From contig NZ_LSZP01000046.1 of the NCBI RefSeq assembly GCF_001580045.1, positions 1-41,477 on the forward strand: 41,477 bases of DNA, in the 5' to 3' direction. Under the pieces are notes generated by a model. It was not told the DNA's origin. It did not search any database and saw only the letters and a program-made list of their open reading frames with translations. A program made the translations under genes and the position numbers. Below, one piece after another: positions 24,980-32,256 of this stretch (positions within the stretch are counted from its first letter, which is position 1; each line of letters starts with the position of its first letter). The DNA comes from Cephaloticoccus capnophilus. GTDB lineage: Bacteria; Verrucomicrobiota; Verrucomicrobiia; Opitutales; Opitutaceae.

Positions 24980-26332
24980 CTAGTCTGTTTTAGACAGCTT
25001 TTCGGCGAGTGAGGCTTCGGTGCGAAACGCGTAGCTGCGGCCCAGCTTGGAAACTGTCAGTAGCCCGCGCTCGGCGAGTGCGAAGAGGTCATCGCGTGCG
25101 GTTTGGTGGGTGACTCCGTGACTGCGGGCGTGTGCGGTGATCTGATACACGGTGCCGGGCTCGCGCAGGGCATGGGCGAGGAGCGCTTGTTGGCGATAGT
25201 TCAGGCCGGGGACTTTATTTAGGTAGCTGCTCGCGGCGCGTCGTTCGCGTTGTTTACGCTGGTGATAGGCGTGCAGTGCTTTGGCCGCTTCCCGAATGAC
25301 CGCGGCTTGGTGCAGGATGAAATAAGTGAGGTCGTTATCGTCGGTCTCGGTGTAAAGAAAGGCGCGTGCGTAGCGGGTCGGAGCGCGCAGCAAGGCATGA
25401 GAGATCGAGATAATCTCAAACAGCGGATAGTCGGCGCGCAGCATGAACCAGTAAAAGAGTGCGCGTGCCGTGCGTCCGTTGCCGTCGTAGAAGGGGTGGA
25501 TGTAAGCCAGCGCAAAATGCAAGATGATGCCTCGCAAGACGGGGTGGATGAAGCGGGTGCCGGAATTTGCGTCGGGCGCTACATTGGCAAAGTCACACAG
25601 GGCGCGAAGTCTCTCAGGGAGTTCTTCGGTGGGCGGAGGGATGTGATAGTCGACTGCTCCCGAGAAGTCACCCACTCGAATCTGCTCGTCACTTCTGCGG
25701 AGCCGTCCGGCTGCCTCGGGCTTGTCGAGCGTGTCTTGTGTAATCTGCCGATGCAGTTCCAGCACTAGCTCAATACTCAAAGGCTGATCCTTAAGCTCAC
25801 GAATGCGCTGCATGGTGAGATAGTTGTTTAAAATCATTCGCTCGCCGAGGTCGCGCGGAGGGCGGTTGGCGCGCAGCATTTCTTTGGCGATTACACGCGT
25901 GGTCGCCGCACCTTCGAGTTGGCTGGAGGTAATCGACTCTTCGATGAGTGTATTGAGCGCGTAGTTGTCGCGTTCTGCAGAGGGCGTGCTTGCCGCAGCG
26001 AGTCCGCCTGCAAACCCGAGCCCTCGATCAATTTGCTGCAAAAGCTCCGTGAGCTGCGAAGGCATCCCAAAAACAAAGGCTCTTCCGTATTTATCTTTTA
26101 GCGGGACCTCGCGATAGGTCGCGTGCCGGATTGACTTTGCGATGAACCAGCACTCTTCGGCACTGAAGCCTTCGGGCATGGGCCGGTGCCGAAACTCATC
26201 CCAATGGAGATAGCGGTCATTATCCCGCCAATAGCTGCGCAGCTCTGGGGCCGAGTAGAGCTCGGCTATCCGGGACGCTGGAGTCTTACTGACGAATGCG
26301 GGCCAAGAAGGAGGGGCGAGAGGGAGCTTCAT
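24980..26332 (-). CDS. Class II Fic domain protein (probable AMPylase) with C-terminal winged helix
   Basis: The 450-residue protein carries the Fic signature IHPFYDGNGRTAR (residues 278-290; catalytic His279, phosphate-binding loop to Arg287). The auto-inhibitory helix motif ITSSQLEGA (134-142; Ser136, Glu140, Gly141) precedes it, which defines a class II enzyme held inactive until the Glu is displaced. The expected activity is AMP transfer to a hydroxyl of a target protein. Residues about 375-440 form a helix-turn-helix or winged-helix domain (YQITAHARSHGVTHQTARDD, LLTVSKLGRSYAF), so it may bind DNA. The promoter holds a dense TAGGA inverted-repeat array, which would fit autoregulation. No antitoxin gene is adjacent. 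Confidence 0.93.
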   Translation of the reverse strand: MKLPLAPPSWPAFVSKTPASRIAELYSAPELRSYWRDNDRYLHWDEFRHRPMPEGFSAEECWFIAKSIRHATYREVPLKDKYGRAFVFGMPSQLTELLQQIDRGLGFAGGLAAASTPSAERDNYALNTLIEESITSSQLEGAATTRVIAKEMLRANRPPRDLGERMILNNYLTMQRIRELKDQPLSIELVLELHRQITQDTLDKPEAAGRLRRSDEQIRVGDFSGAVDYHIPPPTEELPERLRALCDFANVAPDANSGTRFIHPVLRGIILHFALAYIHPFYDGNGRTARALFYWFMLRADYPLFEIISISHALLRAPTRYARAFLYTETDDNDLTYFILHQAAVIREAAKALHAYHQRKQRERRAASSYLNKVPGLNYRQQALLAHALREPGTVYQITAHARSHGVTHQTARDDLFALAERGLLTVSKLGRSYAFRTEASLAEKLSKTD

Positions 26333-26334
26333 TT

Positions 26335-26417
26335 CATCCTAATTTAGGACAAATTAGGATGAAACTAGGATAAGCCTTCAAATCCTAATTTTTTATGAAT
26401 TAGGACTAGGCTAGGAT
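26335..26417 (-). promoter_or_regulatory. Operator-like cluster of TAGGA inverted repeats upstream of fic
   Basis: A perfect 11-bp inverted repeat, CATCCTAATTT (26335-26345) with AAATTAGGATG (26351-26361), has a spacer AGGAC. A second perfect repeat, TCCTAATT (26383-26390) with AATTAGGA (26398-26405), follows. Further TAGGA or TAGG copies lie between and after them (26345-26349, 26366-26370, 26407-26410, 26412-26416). The block is AT-rich in GC-rich surroundings and begins two bases before the fic start codon. Such spacing suggests cooperative binding of a repressor, possibly the winged-helix domain of Fic itself. Confidence 0.7.
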
Positions 26418-26490
26418 GTTCTTAACTCAATTAGCTAAAGTGAGTTACTGATAAAAACTCGCCGCTTGGGCGTTCTCGTGCCTCGTCCGC

Positions 26491-28077
26491 TTAATTAGGC
26501 TGCTGGGCAGTGCTGGGGCGGGAGCGTAGGTAGTGGCAGCCTTTGCTAATGGGGTTGAGGCTGGCGGCGCGCACGACGAGTAGGGATGTCTCGATAGCGT
26601 TGCGCAGTTCGACGAGTTCGCGCGTTACGCGGCAGTCCCGATAAAAGCTCTGAATCTCTTCGCGTAGTTCGAGCAGGATGCGGCGCGCGCGGGTGAGCCG
26701 CTTGGGGCTGCGGACGACGCCCGCGTAGTTCCACATTGTGGAGCGCAGCAGTTGCAGGTCTTGGCGGATGAGGGTCGGGTCGGCGTCGCGTTTGGCGGCT
26801 TTCCAGGCGGGTGGCTTGGGGAGCCGGAAGCCGCTGTCGCCGAGTGTGGCGATTTCTGCGGCGTCGGCTTGCGCGGTAAATTGGGCACTGGTCAGGCACT
26901 CTAGGAGGGAGGTGCTGGCGAGGCGATTCGCGCCGTGCAGGCCCGTGCAGCCGGTTTCGCCGATGGCGTTGAGGTGGCGGACGTTGGTGCGGCCTTGCAG
27001 GTCGCTGTGCACGCCGCCGCAAGAGAAGTGCGCGGCGGGGACGACCGGGATGGGGTCGCGCGTAATATCCACACCGTGCTCGGCGCAGCGGGCGAGGATA
27101 GCGGGGAAGCGGTTTTTAATAAAATCGGGCGCGAGCGCCGAGAGGTCGAGGTAGACGCAAGGCTCGCCAGTGGCGGCGAGTTCCTCGTGGATGGCGCGTG
27201 AGACGATGTCGCGTGGGGCGAGCTCGCCGAGCGGGTGCGCGGCCTCCATGAAGCGATTGCCGCGTGCGTTGACGAGCACTGCGCCTTCGCCGCGAATCGC
27301 TTCGGTAATGAGAAAGCGCGGTGCGTTTTTTTTAAAAAATACGGTGGGGTGAAACTGGACGTATTCGAGGTCGATGAGTCGTGCGCCCACGCGGTAGGCC
27401 ATCGCGATCCCGTGCCCGACGCTGCCGGGCTGGTTGGTCGAATGCCTGAAAATTTGGCCTAAGCCGCCGGTCGCGAGCACCGTTTTTTTGGCGATGATGG
27501 CGCGGACTTCGCCGCGTGTTGAATCGAGCACGTAGGCGCCGTAACAGGTGAGTGGCGCGTAGCGGTCGGCGGGCTCGCGGCTGTTGTGCGAGAGCGTGAG
27601 TAGGTCGATTGCGACCCCGCCGCTGCGGCGGGTGATGTTGGGCGTGGCGTCTACGCGCTGGGCGACGGTTTTGAGGATGGCGTGGCCAGTGGTGTCTTTG
27701 GCGTGGATGATCCGGCGGGTGGAGTGGCCGCCTTCGCGGGTAAATTCGAGGCCGCCGCCCGTGTCGCGGTCGAAGGGCACGGCGAGTTCGTCGAGGAGCA
27801 GGGCTTTGAGCGCAGCGGGGCCTTCGCGGACGAGGTGTTCGACGGCGGCGGGGTTAGCGGTGCCGTCACTCGCGGTGATGATGTCGGCGGCGAGCAACTC
27901 GGGCTGGGCCGAGTTTTCGTAAATGATACCGCCTTGGGCCCAGTCACTATTGGCGGCGAGTGGGGTGTCGAGGCAGAGGAGCTCGACGCGCAGCCCGGCG
28001 CGTGCGGCGTGCAGGGCGTAAGCCGAGCCCGCGAGGCCCGAGCCGATTACGAGGCAATCTGTGTGAATAATCTCCAC
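26491..28077 (-). CDS. nadB: L-aspartate oxidase
   Basis: This FAD enzyme oxidises L-aspartate to iminoaspartate, the first step of de novo NAD synthesis. The 528 residues begin with the Rossmann motif CLVIGSGLAGSAYALHAARA (residues 8-27) and continue with DSDWAQGG-like NSDWAQGGIIY, EGGHSTRRIIH, LATGGLGQIFRHSTNQPG, HPTVFF, RGEGAVLVNARGNRFM and HFSCGGVHSDLQGRT. These are all characteristic of NadB and not of succinate dehydrogenase. It is 14 bp after nadC, forming a nadC-nadB operon. Quinolinate synthase NadA is not in the window. The gene ends 158 bp before fic on the same strand. Confidence 0.96.
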   Translation of the reverse strand: MEIIHTDCLVIGSGLAGSAYALHAARAGLRVELLCLDTPLAANSDWAQGGIIYENSAQPELLAADIITASDGTANPAAVEHLVREGPAALKALLLDELAVPFDRDTGGGLEFTREGGHSTRRIIHAKDTTGHAILKTVAQRVDATPNITRRSGGVAIDLLTLSHNSREPADRYAPLTCYGAYVLDSTRGEVRAIIAKKTVLATGGLGQIFRHSTNQPGSVGHGIAMAYRVGARLIDLEYVQFHPTVFFKKNAPRFLITEAIRGEGAVLVNARGNRFMEAAHPLGELAPRDIVSRAIHEELAATGEPCVYLDLSALAPDFIKNRFPAILARCAEHGVDITRDPIPVVPAAHFSCGGVHSDLQGRTNVRHLNAIGETGCTGLHGANRLASTSLLECLTSAQFTAQADAAEIATLGDSGFRLPKPPAWKAAKRDADPTLIRQDLQLLRSTMWNYAGVVRSPKRLTRARRILLELREEIQSFYRDCRVTRELVELRNAIETSLLVVRAASLNPISKGCHYLRSRPSTAQQPN

Positions 28078-28091
28078 GGTCGTTGGCGCGT

Positions 28092-28931
28092 TTACTCCGC
28101 GACGATATCGAGGCTGAGGTCGGCGGCGGTTGCGCTGTGGGTGAGGGCTCCGATGCTGATGAGGTCAACGCCGGGGAGCGCGTAGTCGCGTAGCGTCTGG
28201 TAGGTGACGCCGCCGGAGACTTCGACGAGGGCCGCGCCGCCAATCACCGCGACCGCGGCAGCGATCTGCTCAGGGCTCATGTTGTCGAGGAGGATGATGT
28301 CGGCAGCGGCGCGGAGGGCTTCCTGCACCTGGTCGAGCGTGGCGGCTTCGACTTCGATCCGTGCGCCGTGGGGCGCGGCGTCGCGGCAGAGTGCAACGGC
28401 GCGCGTGAGCGAGCCCGCTGCGGCGATGTGGTTGTCTTTAATTAAGACATGCTCGCCGAGCGTGGCGCGGTGGTTGTGCGCACCGCCGCAGCGCACAGCG
28501 TACTTTTCGAGCGCGCGCCAAGCCGGAGTCGTCTTGCGCGTATCGACGATGCGAACGCCCGTGCCTTCGACAGCGGCGGCGTAGCGGCGGGCTTGGGTGG
28601 CGATGCCGCTGAGGCGTTGGAGGAAGTTGAGCGCGGTGCGTTCGGCAGTGAGGAGCGCGAGGGTGGGGCCGCTGATGTGGAGGACGGGGGCACCGGCGGC
28701 GAGTGAGTCGCCATCGGCGGCGGCGGGTTCGATTTGGAAGCACGGGTCGAGTCGCGTAAAGGTGCGCGCGGCGATTTCGACGCCACAGAGGACGAGCGGC
28801 TCTTTGGCTTTAATGAGGGCGCGGGAGCGCTGCGTGGGCGCAAAGATAGCGCGGCTGGTGAGGTCGCCGAGAGCGGCGTCTTCTTCGAGTGCGAGGTCGA
28901 TTAAATGTTCAGTGCGCGGTGTGAGGAGCAT
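28092..28931 (-). CDS. nadC: Nicotinate-nucleotide pyrophosphorylase (carboxylating)
   Basis: It converts quinolinate and PRPP to nicotinate mononucleotide. The start at 28931 (MLLTPRTEHLIDLALEEDAA) gives 279 residues, normal for the family; a longer frame adds 32 unconserved residues. The motifs GDLTSRAIF, AERTALNFLQRLSGIATQAR, VDTRKTTPAWRALEKYAVRC, GGAHNHRATLGEHVLIKDNH and EVSGGVTYQTLRDYA are all typical. It is the promoter-proximal gene of nadC-nadB, and repeat copy E lies in the space upstream, between it and exoD. Confidence 0.96.
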   Translation of the reverse strand: MLLTPRTEHLIDLALEEDAALGDLTSRAIFAPTQRSRALIKAKEPLVLCGVEIAARTFTRLDPCFQIEPAAADGDSLAAGAPVLHISGPTLALLTAERTALNFLQRLSGIATQARRYAAAVEGTGVRIVDTRKTTPAWRALEKYAVRCGGAHNHRATLGEHVLIKDNHIAAAGSLTRAVALCRDAAPHGARIEVEAATLDQVQEALRAAADIILLDNMSPEQIAAAVAVIGGAALVEVSGGVTYQTLRDYALPGVDLISIGALTHSATAADLSLDIVAE

Positions 28932-29008
28932 GCGATTGCAGGCGTTGTGATGTGTTCCTGCGCTTAGGGACAGTTCCGAATGGAGCGGGCAGGCGGTTTT
29001 TATTGGTC

Positions 29009-29377
29009 CGGCCTGTTCGCGTTTCAACCGCGCAGCCGCAGGCTGTTTTATTTGGCGGCGGGCTCGTTGGCCCGCCGTCGCCTAGCGCTGATACGCTTTT
29101 TCCCACTGCGCGTGGGGCGGCAGGCTGTGCCTGCACCCGTTCAATTTGGGATTTCTCATCGCGCTATCGCGCGAAAGCGAAATCCCAAATTTGAAAGCAT
29201 TCCCCTGTCCCGTTGGGACAGGAACGGAGGGCCTATTCAAAATCGCGATTTGTGTTCGGGCGCGAAGCGTCCGAGCCAAATCGCGATTTAAATGGGAGTG
29301 GCAGCATGCCACCGCCCCACGCGTAGTGGGAAAAAGCGTATCAGCGCGGCTCGCGGTTGAAACGGGAACAGACTCTG
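29009..29377. repeat. Mosaic intergenic hairpin element, copy E (with outer flanks and 48-nt module)
   Basis: The inner element is 29103-29329. The left terminal repeat (29103-29138) has GCAGGC-TGT-GCCTGC. The right one (29294-29329) has TGGCA-GCA-TGCCA, a different but still paired stem. This copy lacks the conserved core. In its place are a CCTGTCCC-GTT-GGGACAGG stem and a hairpin whose outer arms are AAATCGCGATTTG and CAAATCGCGATTT, with a GGGCGC-GAA-GCGTCC tip. The left flank carries GGCCTGTTCGCGTTTCAA and a 48-nt module (29032-29079) identical to one inside copy F. The right flank is GAAAAAGCGTATCAGCGCGG. It lies 75 bp 3' of exoD. Confidence 0.9.
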
Positions 29378-29404
29378 GGGCCTTTGTGGTGGTGGGTGGG
29401 TCTT

Positions 29405-30034
29405 TTAGGCGTTGAGCCAGTGCCAAAATGAGACGCTCATTTTTTGCGCAGCGGTGCCTAGGAGGAGCAGGTAGAGCAGCCCCGCGATGGAGGCGATGTA
29501 GCCAAGCAGGATGAAGAGTCCGTCGCGCTCGAGGTTTCCGGAGGCGATGAGAAGAATCGCCCACGCGGGAAAGGTGTTGCTGAAGGGGATAGGCAGCGGG
29601 AGCAGCAGGATGATGGCGCAGATGAGAATGACGACGGCGTGGGCTTGTTGTGCGAGTGCAGGGCGGCTCACCCACGCTAAGCGCGGGCGCAGGACTCGCT
29701 CTAGCCAAGCGATGACTCGGCCTGCGATCGTGAAGGTTTTCTTGAAAAATCCGGCGGGCAGCTCGCGGCGTTGCCACGATTTTGGGAGCCAAGGCCGGAG
29801 CCCGAGCGACTGCCGTAGCGCGATGAAACCGATGACTAGGCCGAGTGGCGTCGAGAGGCCGGGCAGCGGGATGGGCGTGACGAAGGGCAGCGCGAAGAGG
29901 ATGACGACGAGCACGTAGGCGCGACCTCGCAGCGTGGCGATCACCTCGCACAGCGTGACCGGTCGGTTGCCGAGGCGGTCGCGCAGCCGCGCGAGCTCGA
30001 CCGATAGCTTTTGTGGTGCGGGCGCGTCGCTCAT
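29405..30034 (-). CDS. ExoD family exopolysaccharide-related membrane protein
   Basis: The protein has 209 residues from ATG 30034 (MSDAPAPQKL); 13 more codons are possible upstream. The family pattern LSVELARLRDRLGNRPVTLC, then ILFALPFVTPIPLPGLSTPL, LRQSLGLRPWLPKSW and the C-terminal LLPLPIPFSNTFPAWAILLI segment is clear. Four or so membrane spans are present. ExoD was named for its effect on exopolysaccharide production and alkaline tolerance in rhizobia; its molecular activity is unknown. The gene is monocistronic, divergent from the PEP-CTERM protein gene. Confidence 0.9.
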   Translation of the reverse strand: MSDAPAPQKLSVELARLRDRLGNRPVTLCEVIATLRGRAYVLVVILFALPFVTPIPLPGLSTPLGLVIGFIALRQSLGLRPWLPKSWQRRELPAGFFKKTFTIAGRVIAWLERVLRPRLAWVSRPALAQQAHAVVILICAIILLLPLPIPFSNTFPAWAILLIASGNLERDGLFILLGYIASIAGLLYLLLLGTAAQKMSVSFWHWLNA

Positions 30035-30188
30035 GTGTGCAAGCACTGGATACAGTGGCCGATACGGAAGCAACAGCTCGCTTAGCGTTTTCGCCGGAGC
30101 GTGGTTGGTGCCATTGATTCGCCAAGGGAGCTCCGTAGTTTTTCGACTATCCTAGGTAAGTTTCGTGCTGTTAGTCTGGAGGGGCTTC

Positions 30189-32186
30189 ATGAGAAGTCTG
30201 TTGCTAGCTGTGCTGTTTGGAGGGCTGACGCTTTTTGGCGGCGCCGGGTCGTGGCTGCACGGGCAGATCATCCTGAATAACGACTCCGTTTTGTTGTTAA
30301 CCGAGGATTTTACGGGTGGACTCGGGACGGGGCCCGGAGAGGTGACTTGGGCGGGATCGGGCGGATTCGCGGCAGTGGGGGGCGACCGCAGCGTGCGGAT
30401 TGGCGACTCTACGGCTATAATTGACTGGGATGCGCCGAATTTTATCGGGAGCGGGCGCACGCTGATTTTGGGCGATCCGAATGCGGATGGCACACTCATT
30501 TGGGATAACGCAATCAACCTAGGCTTTACTAACCGGAGTATCCGTGTGGTGCACGGGACGGGAAACACGACTCGAGCGGATGCGCGCTTCGATAGAGCTT
30601 TGAGAGGAAACTTCCTCACTATTGAGGGAAATGGGCGACTCGATATAACGGCTAATAATCCTAACCTGAGACAAGCTATTTTGATATATGGAGCGGAGTT
30701 GCGGCTTAATGATAAGGGTAAGTTTGGTGGACTCCGCTCTATACAGATTTATAATGGAGGCACTTTGACGCTTGATAATGCGGGGACGAGTGACTCTGCG
30801 ACGGGGGGGCAGTATAGTGCAGATCGCCTTTTGGATAATGGGAGTATCCGGCTAGAAGCGGGCAGCTTTCGTTATATTGGGCAAACTGAAGCGGGCGACT
30901 CTGTAGAGAGACTTGCCCTTATCGACCTTTACCTTGGGAGTAGTACGATTGATATTATCAATAACCGTTTGGGTTTCGTTACTGAAGTGAGAGTTGGGCG
31001 GCTGCGACAGATGAGCCCGGGGGCTACACTTAACTTTATCAGTTCTTCGGGGGTAAGTCGCTTTGGCGATGGTGCGACGCTGCGGGTTGAGCAAGCTCTT
31101 GCGGATTTCGGAGGTATTTTGCCGTATGCTACAGTGAGTGGTGAGGACTGGGCCTCCCTAGGTTTGGCGAATTCAGATGGGCGTCCTATTGTCGCTTACT
31201 TTGGTTATAATACGGGTGCGCAAGACAGTTGGGGCCCGACTACAAATGCTTCGCCGATAGCCGACCAAGTCTTAAGTGGGAGTCGGAATATTAATTCGCT
31301 GCGGCTTACCGATGGACGGCAGGTCGATTTGTCAGGGAGGACGCTTCTAGTAAGCGCGAGCGCACTCCTTTCTGTCGGCGCGGCCGATACTACAATCCAT
31401 TCAGGCACCCTAAACTTACTTAACCAAGCCTATGTGCATGTGTATAATACAGGCGCTTCGGGGCTCACGATCAGTTCGAGGATTATAGGCCGGGGACTCA
31501 CTAAGACAGGGCCCGGGCATCTGACCCTATCGGGCGCGGTGTCCAATCAGATAATAGGCTCTATTTATGTAAATGAGGGACTGCTTATTTTAAATAAAAG
31601 TGCGGGGGTGGCAGCGATTCATCAGGCATCTGCGGGGCGGATCGAAATAGGCGATCGGAGGCACTCCGCAACGCTGCGGCTCGATAAGAGTGAGCAAATA
31701 AGCAATTCGATGAATGTTTGGCTGCGGGGCGGTTTTGCGGATACGGCGCGCTATGTGGGGCAGGAGGTGGAGGGGGTATTACACTTTAACGGAGCAGGTG
31801 GCGCGGGGCTCACCGAGACCTTTCGCGAACTAGTGGTTCTGGGGCGCGGCGTGGTCGACTTTCAGGGTGGCACACTGGCCTCACCCAATTGGCTAATCCT
31901 TGATGATTTAAAAGTTTTCCACAGTGAAGGCAGCTCGGTGCTCCTAGTGCGAAACTGGGTGGACCTTGAGGACCGACTTTTGGTGCGCCGGTCGGGTGGG
32001 GATCTCGCCGCGTCGCTACCGTATATTCACTTCGAAGGCTACGCGCCGGGCGCAATAACACGCGACTACGACGCACAGTTTTGGGAAGTGGTGCCTGCTC
32101 CTGAAGCAAGCACCTGCGGCGCAGTGTTTGGCGCGGTGGGGCTAGGGCTCTGGGCGAGACGGCGGCGGCAGCTCAAGGGCATATGA
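30189..32186 (+). CDS. PEP-CTERM sorted surface protein with autotransporter-type beta repeats
   Basis: The protein has 665 residues from ATG 30189. A signal peptide (MRSLLLAVLFGGLTLFGGAG) leads to a long beta-helical, Gly/Asn/Thr-rich region. One segment matches autotransporter-associated beta-strand repeats (LTKTGPGHLTLSGAVSNQII...VNEGLLILNKSAG, about residues 440-480). The C-terminus is a PEP-CTERM signal: VVPAPEAST (PEP variant PAPEAS), a hydrophobic GAVFGAVGLGLWA span, and RRRRQ. An exosortase would recognise and cleave this tail for envelope export, probably linked with exopolysaccharide. No exosortase lies in the window; exoD is the divergent neighbour. The gene is less GC-rich than its surroundings, common for such surface proteins. 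Confidence 0.88.
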   Translation: MRSLLLAVLFGGLTLFGGAGSWLHGQIILNNDSVLLLTEDFTGGLGTGPGEVTWAGSGGFAAVGGDRSVRIGDSTAIIDWDAPNFIGSGRTLILGDPNADGTLIWDNAINLGFTNRSIRVVHGTGNTTRADARFDRALRGNFLTIEGNGRLDITANNPNLRQAILIYGAELRLNDKGKFGGLRSIQIYNGGTLTLDNAGTSDSATGGQYSADRLLDNGSIRLEAGSFRYIGQTEAGDSVERLALIDLYLGSSTIDIINNRLGFVTEVRVGRLRQMSPGATLNFISSSGVSRFGDGATLRVEQALADFGGILPYATVSGEDWASLGLANSDGRPIVAYFGYNTGAQDSWGPTTNASPIADQVLSGSRNINSLRLTDGRQVDLSGRTLLVSASALLSVGAADTTIHSGTLNLLNQAYVHVYNTGASGLTISSRIIGRGLTKTGPGHLTLSGAVSNQIIGSIYVNEGLLILNKSAGVAAIHQASAGRIEIGDRRHSATLRLDKSEQISNSMNVWLRGGFADTARYVGQEVEGVLHFNGAGGAGLTETFRELVVLGRGVVDFQGGTLASPNWLILDDLKVFHSEGSSVLLVRNWVDLEDRLLVRRSGGDLAASLPYIHFEGYAPGAITRDYDAQFWEVVPAPEASTCGAVFGAVGLGLWARRRRQLKGI

Positions 32187-32256
32187 GCTACCCCGGCGGG
32201 CAAGTCGTTAGCTTTTCCTTTGTCAGCGGCGTGTCGGCAGCTACTCATCCGCCACT

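Noticed and set aside
24980-26332. Fic gene as part of a classical Fic/antitoxin pair
   Set aside because: The inhibitory helix is within the same protein (class II), and no small antitoxin gene flanks it.
26491-28077. nadB as a fumarate reductase or succinate dehydrogenase flavoprotein
   Set aside because: Length, motifs and the adjacent nadC fit L-aspartate oxidase, and no iron-sulfur or anchor subunit is nearby.
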